A stretch of DNA of 64,000 bases, from assembly GCA_003254925.1 (NCBI GenBank), contig QANZ01050047.1:110996-174995 (forward strand). The letters run 5' to 3'. This DNA is from Chamaecrista fasciculata. Taxonomy: Eukaryota > Streptophyta > Magnoliopsida > Fabales > Fabaceae. Under the pieces are notes generated by a model. The model had not been told where the DNA came from, ran no database searches, and saw only the letters and a program-made list of their open reading frames with translations. The position numbers and the translations under genes were made by a program. Shown piece by piece: positions 45,878-59,700 of the stretch. Every line of letters begins with the position of its first letter. Positions within the stretch are counted from its first letter, which is position 1.

Positions 45878-48095
45878 TTAATCGAAGAAATCACAGTCGC
45901 AGAACTTCAACCTTTCATTACTCCTAAAAAAACATCGTAATTCATCGCGCGTGACTCTAACTCCAGCAGAGTAAATCTAAACTGCAAAAGATGTCCGAAA
46001 TCAAAAATAAGTAAAGATCAGATTCACAAAAAAAAAAATAACAGAGTTGTGTATTGAAATTACCAATAGGAAGAGGTACCAACATTTCCAAAGAAAGAAA
46101 ATGAAAAAACTGAAGTTAGCAGCGGAAGAACATTGGCTTACCATCAATCAGCAGTGCACAAACCTTTGGAAACGTTCTTCACTCCAATCTCGCTAGCTGA
46201 GCTATGTTTTTGCCCTTTGGAACAGTGAAAGAGAAAAGAGGCGGATAGCTAGGGCTCGTTGGTTTCTCGCGTCCCTGGGTTTTTGTGTGTGTTTTGGGCT
46301 TTTTCGTGCAGTTGGGCTTTTTAGCCCCTTTCCCTATCAAAAACAAATAAAAAATAAAAAGAAAATGATAAAACACTCTTTCATGCCCATAACGGATTAG
46401 TTTCAGTTATGCCTCTAACGTTTTTTTTTTTTGTGTAAATTATGCCCCTAATGTGAAACGTTGGTGTCAATTATACCCTAACCTCAATTTTTTGGGTCAA
46501 AGTCCTATTTTGGTCCCTTAAGTTTGCTCAAAGTTTCGTTTTGGTCCCTCAAATCTCTGGTGAACTTTCTGGCAAGATACACGGCGGCCCCGATGATTAC
46601 GAAAACTCCTAATCTAATGTTTTTTGACCTATTGAGTTCAATGGAGGCCTTCATTTTGCGAACAAATGACTGGAAATATGATTTTCAGTGACTATCTAAT
46701 ATTTCAATGTCTTATCAATCATCTTTTCGCAAAATGGAGGCTGTCATTGAACTAAGAAGGTCAAAAAAACTTTAGATTAGGAGTTTTCATAGTTTTCGAG
46801 GCCGTCGTGTATCTTGCCGAAAAGTTCGCCAGAGACTTGAGGGTCCAAAACGGAACTTTGAGCAAACTTGAGGGGCCAAAATAGGACTTTGGCCCCAAAA
46901 AATTGAAGTTAAGCTATAACTGACACCAACATTTCACATTGGGGGCATAACTGTCACAAAACAAACATTAGGGGCATAACTGAAACTGACCCCAAACATT
47001 AGGGGCACGAAAGGGTCTTTTGCCCATAATGTATGGATTGATTCAACTTTGGTACTTTCTTCTTCCAAAAGTGATATTTTAGTACTTTGTTCTATTTGTC
47101 ATTAGCACTTTGATATCCAAAAAAAAATTCCGTTACTTTTTTACGAAAACAAACATGTGCAAATCAAGTGTATGGTAAAAAACATGAAATCCGCCCTCCT
47201 AAATTTAGATTTCACAATTTAACCTAAAAAAAAACATGAAATCTTCTGCCATCAAGTACATGCTGAATCGTGTTTTTCGAAGGCTGAATCATGAAATCTG
47301 AGTTTATAATGGTGAATTTCGTGTTTTTGACTATGCACATGACCTTACACGTACTTTTTTTCATCTAGAGGTAATGGAAAAAATATTTTGAATACCAAAG
47401 TGTTTTTTTTTTATACACTTGAATATCAAAGTGTTAACGATGAATAGAACATAATACTAAAATATCACTTTTAAAATAACATGGTATCAAAGTGGAACTG
47501 GTCCATACCTCAAGATACCAAAATATAATTTACTAAAAAAAAATGAAACATTCTGACCAAAACAAAAAATGGAGCACCTTTCTTTTTGGCCAAAAATAAT
47601 AAAAGCTTTTTTAACTTTTGAATACAAATGAGATAAAATTGAAACACTAATTGTAATTATTTTTAATAATTAAATAGATAATTAATTTGATGAAAAATAA
47701 AAATAATTTATGAACGACTACTTCATAAATATATTAATGGATTAGAAGTGAAAATAAAATTTCATAAAGAAAGCAGCTTAATATAAGGCCGTGTCTAATT
47801 TATAATTTGCAATTTCTTTAACTACAATTTAAAAATAATTAATCTAATTAAGTAGTGAAATAATGAAGTGACATTCTTTTAATATATAAATTTAAAGAAA
47901 ATATAAAGTGGATTTTTTGTCAAAAAATTATTTAAACTAGACATTCTCATGTGTTACACGGGTTTATTCTTAGAATTATAATTAGAATAGTATAACTTTT
48001 ATTAATATTTAAATTTGTCAAATTATAATAAAATTATTAGCATACAATTAACACATTAAAATTTGAATAAACTAACAATTTAGTCCTTAAAAAAT
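45878..48095. repeat. 2.6-kb repeat unit, copy B (left end in gap)
   Basis: Collinear with unit A from 40088 and with unit C. Shares with C the aaactagacattctcatgtg segment missing in A, so B and C look like closer sisters. The first-exon-like block with the ATG-GTAAGC junction is at 46142-46350. Ends at ccttaaaaaattaa, where retroelement sequence begins. Confidence 0.92.
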
Positions 48096-50390
48096 TAACA
48101 CAACACAACACAAGAACACTCATGGTGGCAGCCCAAGCAACATCAGATCGAATACAAGACTGTTTATCAGCACATTTCGTTACCTTTCTAACAACAGTCA
48201 GACAAATTAAGCATAAGGTAATTTCAAAGCAAATTCCAAGTGTGTGTGTGTGATTGACTTTCTCAACTCCACCTAAGTTCATCCAAAACTGTCAACACAT
48301 CAACTTATTTCACTGGCCACTAATTTTATTCACCGAGTAATTTAGTTCTTCATAACAAGACCAAAGACCCATAAAGAGAAAAACAATTGACTTGCAACTA
48401 AACTCACTTAGATAAAAAAAATCAAACAAACCCCCAAACTTAGACTTTTTAGTCTCTTCATTATGCTTTTTCTTTTTTTTTTTTTTTCAGGGGATGATAA
48501 TAATTCTTCCTTGAAATGTCACTCACCTTTTGACGCGAATGACCACATTTGCGATGCAGGCACCCGGTTACTCAGCAAATCACTTATTCAAGGTGCTTTG
48601 CACACTCATGCCTTTAGTCACCGTTTGACGCAAGAATAAACATGGGGCTCATGAATACACCTGGTTACTAAGCAACCCAAAGCAGCGGAGTGTTTTATTA
48701 TCACAAACTTATTTAACTTATTTAAGTATATATATTTTTTTTTTGAAGTTAGTTAGCAAAGCCAAGACTCTCACTCTCTACGGCCTAAAATCTTGTTTTT
48801 AAGAAGTCAATTACTCAATAAACAAACTAGTTTTCCAGCACAATAACCTAACATATCAACATTCTTGAATTACACTTAAGAAAAGCTGATAAGCCAACTT
48901 TGCAAAAAGTTTTGAAATAAGACTTGAAATAAACCTTATTTTTAAGGTCTAACCATCACTATTAGATAAAGTTCAGTGCAAAAATAAACAGCCAGCATTA
49001 CGAAAAATCATCATTAATACCTAAGCTGCACACCGCACAAACAACACAAAAGACAAGAAAACAAAAACCCCCCCAAACTTAAGCTGAACATTGTCCTCAA
49101 TGTTCGACATATATCCAAAATCAACAGAAGGGGCGGGGGAAAAGCAAAGAAAACAGGGCAGGGCACATGTGAATAACAAGCCACATCTCAAAGACTTTAC
49201 ATCCAACATCATTATAGTCCAAATGAAGTAAAATCAAGTGAGAAGCTAGACACATACAAACTCTTAAGCAGATAATCCTAAACACAGAGATACAATCAGA
49301 ATATATACACAGCACAGCAAGTCTGAACCAGCCAGTCAAGCAATAAACAATGGAATACAGACTGAAACAGACAAGGAAGAAATAAGTAAACATCCCTCTA
49401 ATGTGTCTCTGGTGGTGGAGGGGAATCACGTATCTCCATGTGGGCCTGAAAAGAACTAGCCAGCTCTTGAATCTGACGCTGTAAACTCTGTTGGCCTTCC
49501 TGAAATTCACGCCTTAAGTTTTGAAGGTAGGCCATGATTTCTTCATGCCGAGCTGCTGCAGGATCAGAAGAGGAAGGTCCTGAATGAGGCAAATCTGGAA
49601 CAGGAGCCTCAATAGCAAGTAATGCAGGGTCTAGATTAGGTTCAGGAACATCCTCATCGCCAGAATTAATATTTTCCGGCTCCTGTGGCCTCAGAGGACG
49701 CGGGACTCGATTTTTGCTGTAATTCAACGCCTGAGGCTTTGAAAAAGTTTCATCGGTCACCTCAGAACGGCCCCCAGCTTCCACAACCAAAGATGAAATA
49801 AGCCACGGGAACCAAAGTGAAGCAGGTGGCGTCTGACCATTGATCTTTCTGATACCCTCTACAATAATCTCCCCAAAGTTAATGTGTTCCATCTTCAGAA
49901 TACAGAAGAGAAGCAAGACTCGCTCTTTAGAGACTTCCTGTAAGTGAGAACTTGGGAGGAGTCGGCTTGAGATGAACCGGCAGAGTAACTGATTGACTGG
50001 TGTGAGTGCACTCTTCGGGACATGAAGAATATTCCCTTTTCTGTCACGGGTCCAATCGGTTCGAGGGTCTGTACACACTGCTTGAAGAATAGAATCATAA
50101 TCCGTATCAGGGGAGAGACGCATCTGGTGAAACGAGCATACTTCGAGAGGGATATCTTGATTGATGGCTGATGCTGAAGCGTCCACCTTCCATTTCCGAA
50201 CACGAACTTTTTCAAGCGGGCAAAAGGGTGCAGAGGCGTAGAATTCACGTACAAAAGTGGTGCAACCCTTGCCTGTATGCCGAAAGAATTCTGTCCATTG
50301 TCTTGGAGAGATCAAATCTTCAATATCTTGGACTTTTAGGTCACCCGCATCAAAACCACGTTCAAGGATAAGTGAGATGCTCTTTAAATC
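48096..50390 (-). mobile_element. LTR-retroelement fragment between units B and C
   Basis: Sequence not shared with units A-C and bounded sharply by them. On the minus strand it holds the truncated PF20167-like frame, then non-coding sequence with cccccaaactta and cattgtcctcaatgtt words often seen in plant Ty3-type elements. No LTRs, protease, reverse transcriptase or integrase are visible, so it is an internal piece. Confidence 0.6.
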
Positions 50391-50391
50391 T
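49398..50391 (-). pseudogene. Putative plant transposon protein (PF20167-like), 5'-truncated
   Basis: An open frame of about 330 codons. Its start matches the 'putative plant transposon protein' family found in plant retroelements: LILERGFDAGDLKVQDIEDL, TFVREFYASAP, a middle part with VCTDPRTDWTRD and LLCRFISSRLLPSSH, and INFGEIIVEGI. A Pro/Glu-rich linker and a C-terminal Gln-rich coiled coil (YLQNLRREFQEGQQSLQRQI) follow. The natural N-terminus is missing: at 50391 the frame passes straight into repeat unit C, so the upstream residues of the longer frame (to 50561) are fold-back sequence. No internal stop occurs, so the truncation may be recent. Confidence 0.7.
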
Positions 50392-53000
50392 TCTGAACCT
50401 GACCAAAGATACGAGATCAAAAGTACAACAAAAAAGTTATGAGACCAAATTAAGATCCGAGCAAAAGTTATAAGACCAAAAGAAAAAATAAGAGCCCTGA
50501 TCAGACTCATGGTCATACTAGCATATAGACAATGGTTCATCTCAGACCAAAGATGATCCAATTCCTCCTAGTTCTCTGATTTTGACCCCAAAACTTTTTT
50601 TATTTTTTTCCTTCTTCGTCGAAGAGTGACACAGAGTGAATCCAGAAGAACCTTTAACACAATGATCATCAAATGAATGCATGACTCAAATATAACTCAT
50701 AACACCTTTTTTTTTTCATCAAATCTCTCAAAAATATTAATACGAACATTCCAGAACACTAATGAAAGGGATGGTTGTGCTCACCTATGTTAATCGAAGA
50801 AATCACAGTCGCAGAACTTCAACCTTTCATTACTCCTAAAAAAACATCGTAATTCATCGCGCATGACTCTAACTCCAGCAGTGTAAATCTAAACTGCAAA
50901 AGATGTCCGAAATCAAAAATAAGTAAAGATCAGATTCACAAAAAAAAAAATAACAGAGTTGTGTATTGAAATTACCAATAGGAAGAGGTACCAACATTTC
51001 CAAAGAAAGAAAATGAAAAAACTGAAGTTAGCAGCGGAAGAACATTGGCTTACCATCAATCAGCAGTGCACAAACCTTTGGAAACGTTCTTCACTCCAAT
51101 CTCGCTAGCTGAGCTATGTTTTTGCCCTTTGGAACAGTGAAAGAGAAAAGAGGCGGATAGCTAGGGCTCGTTGGTTTCTCGCGTCCCTGGGTTTTTGTGT
51201 GTGTTTTTTTGGCTTTTTCGTGCAGTTGGGCTTTTTAGCCCCTTTGCCTATCAAAAACAAAAAAAAATAAAAAGAAAATGGCAAAACACACTTTCATGCC
51301 CTTAATGGATTAGTTTCAGTTATGCCTCTAACGTTCTTTTTTTGTGTAAATTATGCCCCTAATGTGAAATGTTGATGTCAATTATACCCTAACCTCAATT
51401 TTTTGGGCCAAAGTCTTATTTTGGTCCCTTAAGTTTGCTCAAAGTTTCGTTTTGGTCCCTCAAATCTCTGGTGAACTTTCTGGTAAGATACACGGCGGCC
51501 CCGATGATTACGAAAACTCCTAATCCAATTTTTTTTTACCTATTGAGTTCAACGGCGGCCTTCATTTTGCGAACAAATGACCAGAAATATGATTTTCAGT
51601 GACTATCTAATATTTCAATGTCTTGTCAGTCATCTCTTCGCAAAATGGAGGCTGTCATTGAACTCAGAAGGTCAAAAAACTTTAGATTAGGAGTTTTCGT
51701 AGTTGTCGAGGCCGTCGTGTATCTTGCCGAAAAGTTCGCCAGAGACTTGAGGGTCCAAAACGGAACTTTGAGCAAACTTGAGGGACCAAAATAGGACTTT
51801 GGCCCCAAAAAATTGAAGTTAGGCTATAACTGACACCAAGTTTCACATTGGGGGCATAATTGTCACAAAACAAACGTTAGGGGCATAACTGAAACTGACC
51901 CCAAACGTTAGGGGCACGAAAGGGTCTTTTGCCCATAATGTATGGATCGATTCAACTTTGGTACTTTCTTCTTCCAAAAGTGATATTTTAGTACTTTGTT
52001 CTATTTGTCATTAGCACTTTGATATCCATAAAAAATTCTGTTACTTTTTTACGAAAACAAACATGTGCAAATCAAGTGTATGGTAAAAAACATGAAATCC
52101 GCCCTCCTAAATTTAGATTTCACAATTTAACCTAAAAAAACATGAAATCTTCTGCCATCAAGTACATGCTGAATCGTGTTTTTCGAAGGCTGAATCATGA
52201 AATCTGAGTTTATAATGGTGAATTTCGTGTTTTTGACCATGCACATGACCTTACACGTACTTTTTTTCATCTAGAGGTAATGGAAAAAATATTTTGAATA
52301 CCAAAGTGTTTTTTTTTTATACACTTGAATATCAAAGTGTTAACGATGAATAGAACATAATACTAAAATATCACTTTTAAAATAACATGGTATCAAAGTG
52401 GAACTAGTTTATACCTCAAGATACCAAAATATAATTTACTAAAAAAAATGAAACATTCTGACCAAAACAAAAAATGGAGCACCTTTCTTTTTGGCCAAAA
52501 ATAATAAAAGCTTTTTTAACTTTTGAATACAAATGAGATAAAATTGAAACATTAATTGTAATTATTTTTAATAATTAAATAGCTAATTAATTTGATGAAA
52601 AATAAAAATAATTTATGAACGACTACTTCATAAATATATTAATGGATTAGAAGTGAAAATAAAATTTCATAAAGAAAGCAGCTTAATATAAGGCCGTGTC
52701 TAATTTATAATTTGCAATTTCTTTAACTACAATTTAAAAATAATTAATCTAATTAAGTAGTGAAATAATGAAGTGAGATTCTTTTAATATATAAATTTAA
52801 AGAAAATATAAAGTGGATTTTATGTCAAAAAATTATTTAAACTAGACATTCTCATGTGTTACACGGGTTTATTCTTAGAATTATAATTAGAATAGTATAA
52901 CTTTTATTAATATTTAAAGTTGTCAAATTATAATAAAATTATTAGCATACAATTAACACATTAAAATTTGAATAAACTAACAATTTAGTCCTTAAAAAAT
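50391..53000. repeat. 2.6-kb repeat unit, copy C
   Basis: Begins at ctgaacctgaccaaagatac, in the middle of the fold-back right arm that is whole in unit A, and runs to ccttaaaaaattaa near 53000. There it meets the FAB1D-like 3' flank (aataaatcactttatccaacc). The first-exon-like block is at 51054-51260 on the minus strand. Confidence 0.92.
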
Positions 53001-53005
53001 TAATT

Positions 53006-53720
53006 TTTAATAAATCACTTTATCCAACCAACCATTTAAAAAAACAATAACACGTCATCATTTTACACAAAAGTCAAAAATATATCTTTTTTATTTCTTC
53101 CATTTTATTCTTATATAATTTTAAAATACATGTACAATTCTCCTTGCCTATCACAATTATTACATACATATTTAAATAATTTAACATATAAAAACTCCAT
53201 TAATAACAAATTACCCAACTCATTACTATTAAAGCACTAATATTTATAATCTATTTACCCATTCTCAAAAGCAATTTCATTTTTCAAAATCACTTGTGAA
53301 ACTTAAAAGCAATCCAAAAGAGGCCCTATGGCTATGCTAAAAGGCTACATTAAAGTAAAAGGCTTGGCTTGAAAGAGATTATCCTTTTACAATAGCAGCA
53401 GAAAAGAACTAGAAACTACACTTTTCATTACTTTTCATTGATTCCGAGTAAATCTTTACACTTTCCCAAGGCTATACAAAAATTATACTCATTATACCCA
53501 TACCCATCTCATGCTGGACAGGATGGACCAGTAGAAATGATGCCATCCCCAGAATTTTGCTAAAAATCGCATAATCACAGGGCTAGGATTTGTAAACAAT
53601 AATAATAACTGACTATATACATTATTAAAACTAGTTCTACTAATACAGCAATTCCCAATTTGGATAATAATATTGAGAAATCAGATATGAAGACTTTTGG
53701 CACAAACCATTCACCACCCT
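53006..53720 (-). other. 3' flank and 3' UTR of the FAB1D-like gene
   Basis: Immediately downstream of the kinase stop codon. This flank is copied in part at 34275-34531 and more fully at 35888-36650. Confidence 0.7.
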
Positions 53721-56700
53721 TTATTGCTTCGTTGAGTCAGAATCAGCTTCCCCAGTGCCACAAAGTTTGCATGGATCAGTGGATTTCTTATAGCACCAAT
53801 GATCTGGAACACTCAAGAAATGTGTAGACATAAATTTTCTAAATCTCTTCTTGTATTCATTGGGAGAGATTACAGTAGGCAAAACGTTCTTGGGCAAAAC
53901 AAGTGAAGACTTCATCCATGTCTCAAGATGCTTGTCCCATGTGTACTGCCTGAGATAATCAATGATCCCACAAACAAGTGTACGACTCTGTGAATCTACT
54001 CCAACAAGTAAGGAATAATCCATCACATTGATTGACTGCGAAACAATGAGACTATTAGAAACAAAGAAATGACTGTAAACATGGGCTAACCAATATGTTG
54101 AAATCACTCTCATACCCAAAACCATAGGGACCATAGACAAACCTAGAGGACTAAAATTAAAATAGCAAGTTCCAATGAAAAAGTTGGGTCCAAAAAGATA
54201 TTGTAATGATATTTATGCGGACTTACATTGAGAAAAGTTGTGTCATTCCAAACAGCCCGTTGAAGAAGACGTTTTTCTTTGTTGCTGACATATAATGGCG
54301 AAGAGTTCATGTCATTCACAAAGTTTTGATCCAGAAGAACATCTCCAGCACCATCAGATGCAGAATTATAGCGAGCATAAAGGGCACCTTTAAGATCATA
54401 TTGGCGAGTGATATTTCGATTATAGGTAAGGTTTTCCATCACCATGAGGTCATGTTTAGACTCTTTGCCAGTTTTTACATGTCTTCTAGTTACCTGCATA
54501 AGGCTTGAGTTGCTGAGATGCTCAGAGCAAGAGAATAATAAAACAGGAGACTTCTCATCTAATAAAAAACGATACAAAACAATACACCAACCTGATATAT
54601 CCCCAATACTTTTGCTAGACATGTTTGACTACCGGACTCAATTGACTCCTTCATATATTTGAAATACAAAGGAGCAAATCCCAAAAATGACTCAAGTTCC
54701 GTCTTCTTGATTTCCTTTATGATGAGCCTATCATCAATTGTCTTGGCAAAAAAAGATTTACTTTTTCCACCTTTAGCATCCCAATTCCTACAACGGCTCA
54801 AAGAAGCAATGTAGTCAAGCTCAGACGGGCAACACCAATTTCGAAGTTCACGGAATTGGTTAACATATTGACATATCACAGAATATTTTTCCCTTCCAAG
54901 TGATTTCGCATATCCCATAGCAATCTCTACGCCATGGTTTTCTGGTGCACGGGAAGGAGCTCGTGACTCTTCTGAAGACGTGCTTCCTGTAGAATGCAAA
55001 GAATCAGAATCTGTACTTGAAACTGCATGTGGAGAAGTTATATCTATCAGGCCTTGTGGAATTTCTGCTGCTTTTGAAGCTATTCCATTTTCTCTTCTAT
55101 AATATCCAGTGTCAACTTCTGTCACTGCATATGAATCTTTCAGCATGGCCAGTGCACAAGCAATTATACTGGAGAGTTCACCCTCATAGTCAGATACAAC
55201 ATGAGCATTGTTCTTCAGAGAGACATGCAACCTTGTACCTTCTTCAACAATAAGCTTATTAGCCATGGGTAGATATTCTGTAATAGAGCTGCTAACCGAT
55301 TCAAACTTAGGCAAGCATTTTTTCTGGAGGTCCCTTATGCTTATTTGTCGAATATCAGCAAATGGCTTCCAAAACCAGTCATTTGAAAGCAACAAGTTGG
55401 AACTTGGTGAATACAGAGTTGCACTTTTGTTTAATACCTTCAAATCAGAAATTAGGGGACCACTATCTGGGGAAACTGGAAGACTTTCATATCCCTGAAG
55501 ATGATTTGACACAAGATCCTTTGCCTGGAGACTACCAATTGTTGAAGGACAACTATTAGAAACATTCAACCTGAAGTTCAAATCTTGACCAATAGATCTT
55601 TTCAAGCTGGTATCACCTGCAATTGGAATCTCAAAATTCCTTGAGACATCAGAAATGTTAGGTGGATCACCTTGTTCATTACTGTCTGAAAGAGGACCTC
55701 TTATTGGGATATCCTTTATGAGTTCGTTAACTTCCATAGGTGTGTTAGACAAAACTTCCATATCGGCACTCCCATTAATAGAGACATCATCTCCAGTAGC
55801 AGTGCTCTCCAGCTTTGAATCACAACTATGTTCTTGCTTAACTTTCTCTGCTACAGCAGCATCAACTCTTAAAACATCAGGTAATAATAATGAGTGCAAG
55901 CGTTGATACCACACACAAGATTCAATTAAGAGGTCCCACATCAATCGATTTAAACTGAGAAGTTTGTAAGCAGCCTGATCTGAGTTCCCATTCTTATCAA
56001 CAGCCTTCTTAATGTTAACCTGACATAATAACACAACCAAAAAATGGAACATGACATAAATATTTTAGCAAATGTGCAAATGAAAAAGTGTGAACTAAAA
56101 TTCAAAAGAAAAAGAAACTCCAATGCTAAACTATCACTTCTAGATGTGCACAATTATGTGTGTATTGAATATCCTACTTAGAACTTTGGAAATATAAGTA
56201 TATAGCAGTTCCTACATCATGTAGCATTTGTCACTTTCATTCAATGCATTAGTATGCTTTTCACAAAATTGTTGAGCGCTAACAACAAACTATTATGAGA
56301 CATAGTGCATATCGCAGTTGACAAACGAACTTGAAAAAGAATTGAAAGTGTCAAAGAAATAATTAGGGATTGCAACATTTAAACACAACCAAATTCGGAT
56401 TACTAAATATGGGGACTGTTAAAACTCTCCTTAGAGCAGACTGAGTGTATGTATGACACATCAAAGAGGTATATGTCAAAATCATGTACCAAAAGAAAGC
56501 TAACCTCAAACTCTTCTTTTTCTTGCTTTAGCATCCCCTCAACCTCAGAGAACTCCTTTATTGATCCTCCAAGGTTTAGAGTTGAACCATCAAATTGAAC
56601 CTTTTTTGTCTTCAAATAGTTTGCAACTTCAGTGAAAAGTAATATGCCTTTCATGTACACCTTATACAGAGAACAAATTGATTTAATGCAAGAATTTTAT

Positions 56701-59700
56701 AAGATGAAATACAACTGGCAACAATAATTCAACTTTAGACATTAAAAATCGAAGTAGATCACGAACAAATAGCAAAGTAAGGAAGAAATACATTCTCAAT
56801 CTCTTTAAGAAGCCAATCTTCTCTTATGGCACCAGTGAACTCAAGCTTTTGAGGAGGCATAGACACAGTATAACAAGTGACTGAAGAAAATCTGAACATT
56901 GCAATCATGTGACCCAATCTGCATTAAACGAAAAATTACAATAAAACATCCATAAAAGATACAAAACATGCAAAGTGAAAATTTAGCCTGCTGTTTCTTC
57001 AAAAAAAAAAAAAAACATTTAGCCTACTCACTACGTTGTTCAAGGACCAAGGCATATTCCAAAATCTTAAAGATAACTTTGAAGAACTTAATTTTGCAAT
57101 TATAATATTACGATGGGACCAAAAGTGTTATGTATTAACCTTATTCACAATCATTTATAAAAGGGAACAGATTCTAACTATGTATCTTTCACTTATTTGT
57201 TTATCTTATGAATCTAAAGTTCCTTCATCCAATATCCAGGCTCTCTGTATATATTCATGGCTACATATCTGTGATTATTCAAAGTAGAATCTGGTCTGAG
57301 CAAAGAACTGGTCAACCAAGTGGTGAGGAAACATATAAGTTTACAGCAAATGGTGTACAGTAAAGAGGACCTGTCATACCCAAAGAAGTAGAGAAAATCC
57401 CTATCTAGAGAATGACCACAGCTGGATTTTCGACCAGAAGAATAGTAAGAAAGGCTAAGCTCCAAAAATTTTCCAAACGATAGACTACGAGCAGTGTTGG
57501 ATATCAGTACTCTCTTAGTAGAGCCAGATTTGCATTTTCCACAACGGCTCCACATCCAAAGTTTCCCTTCTGCCTCTCCAGGTAAAAACTGTTCCTGGGG
57601 AAGTTGTTTGACTTGTATTGTAAGCTGCTTATTGTGATGAGCATAATAATAAAAGTGAGCTTCTGGCAATTCATTACAGGTGTCACAATGTCTTGTCTGC
57701 ATATTAGATACAACAATCAGTTAGAACCTAGCCCGGCCTAATTTTTTAAAAATACAAACAGGCATCAGCTACATATTTCCATGTAATTGAACAAGAAATA
57801 AACCATAGGAAGAACGGAAAAGCATAAAACATATATCTGATTAGATCAGACTAGATAAATACTTTTCAAATCATCCTCTTCTCAACATGCGAATTTAACT
57901 TACATAGAAGAAGGGGTTCTATTACCAAGATTTATTCAGTCATCCACTAAAAGGAAAAGCAAAACAAAACACCAACAAAAAAGTAAGTTATGAAAACCTG
58001 ATTGAGAAGATTATCCTGAAGAAACTTTCCTAGCGGCACATCAAAATTTTTGTAGAACATGATATGAGAGAAATGACTTTGCTGACATATAGTCCCTCTT
58101 AATGCATTGCGGCTAGACATCAAGACCAAAATACTCTGAGAATCTAACACAGCATTAATATCACCTTTACTCTGGCTTTGACTTCTATCATCATCAGACT
58201 CTTTAATTTTGTCATGACTGGATTCCAAACATGCAGGTGCAGCATTAAATGATTTCTCTTCATCAGAAGAACATCTGGATTCAATTCCACAATTCTCATT
58301 TGTCTCTTGTTTATCTAGAAGAGAAAGTGATTTGTTGATTTGACCATCATGTTCCCTTTCACTCAGGCCAAGATATGCTGACAGAGATTGATAAGGAGCA
58401 GATGATGGAAAGGGAAAACTATCTCCTAGAACTTTCTTCAAAGAAGAGGAAATGGCTGAAAAACTAGAAAATACAGCGGGATTATATGGCTCTCGAGAAA
58501 TAGGGGAAAACTCTTCTGGTTCTAAGCTTGAGTTATCAGTGTTTTCTTCATGGGAAGCACTTTGTATTGGAATCTCAGTACTATCAGGTTCGTTTTCGGC
58601 AGGAACATACTTTGGAGATGGAATACTTAAATCACTGGAGACTGAATTGTGAGATTTTTCATCACTTGGCAAGACATCTGCTGCCGTATTCGCAGCAGAA
58701 ATGGTAGAGAACATTGCCCTCTGATCAATAAGAAAGGAAGTCTCAAGGATTAAGTGATAGGCCATGACAACAGCACACCGCACCACACATTTGATCTTCT
58801 TCAACTCATCACTGCTTGCTCCTTTGAGTAAAATCTGCATAGTAAGGTATTGAAGTACTTAATAGAACCCAAGATTCTAGATTGAAAACTCATTTGCTGG
58901 AAGAAAAATCTAAAAATATAGCATTCAGTAATTGAGTAAAAAATTCTAATTTATAATATAACACACAAGTTCCATTTCTTACAGAACATCATTTTCCAAG
59001 TGTTTTTAATTATACATCTTAGTCCTGTATATTACCCAAATCACACATTTAGATTGATGCTTCGTATCATCCTCAATACAACAAAAACAAAAACCTTCGG
59101 ACACCTGAGACAATAATCAGCATTTTTACAGGCCAAAAACCATTGATTACCCAAGTATACTCATTTCTGCCAGAACTAAATGACTAAAAATGTGAAGAAT
59201 AGTGTACAGCCCTCATTAATTAAAAAGATCAAATTGAAAAGAGCACAATGTTCATGGGTACAAGCGAAGTCATACCGTACAACCCAATCGTGTAGGACAA
59301 CCCTCAATGAACAATAAAGTCTTGATGGGCCTCTTTCCTCCTTCAACAAAACTAGCATGTTCCTCCACAAACTTCTCAAAATAAATGGACTCGCAGTGCT
59401 TTAGCTTTTGACCATTCAAATCATCACATGACAGAATTGGAGAACCAGTACACCGTGCAACTCTTTCAAGGCGATGAAGCTTCATATCAAGTACAAGAGT
59501 CATTCCTTTTGCAAGAATTGACTCTTGTATATCACGAGAAACAGTTTTCTCAACCAAAATCACATTTGGATGGCACATTTCTATAAGCTCAATTATAGAT
59601 TTCAGATAGCCTTTCTCCTGTTAACAAGAAAAATATTAGAAAAAGTATATCGTAACGACAGAAATTAAATCATTTACCTACCTGTTCCATAGAGTCAAAT

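Noticed and set aside
50391..50561. N-terminal extension of the PF20167-like frame
   Set aside because: This part is identical to repeat units A and C outside the retroelement, so it is read-through into fold-back sequence.
54143..54622. Frame extensions beyond the FAB1D-like exon edges
   Set aside because: Read-through of introns past good GT/AG sites; the exon joins keep the frame only at the stated borders.
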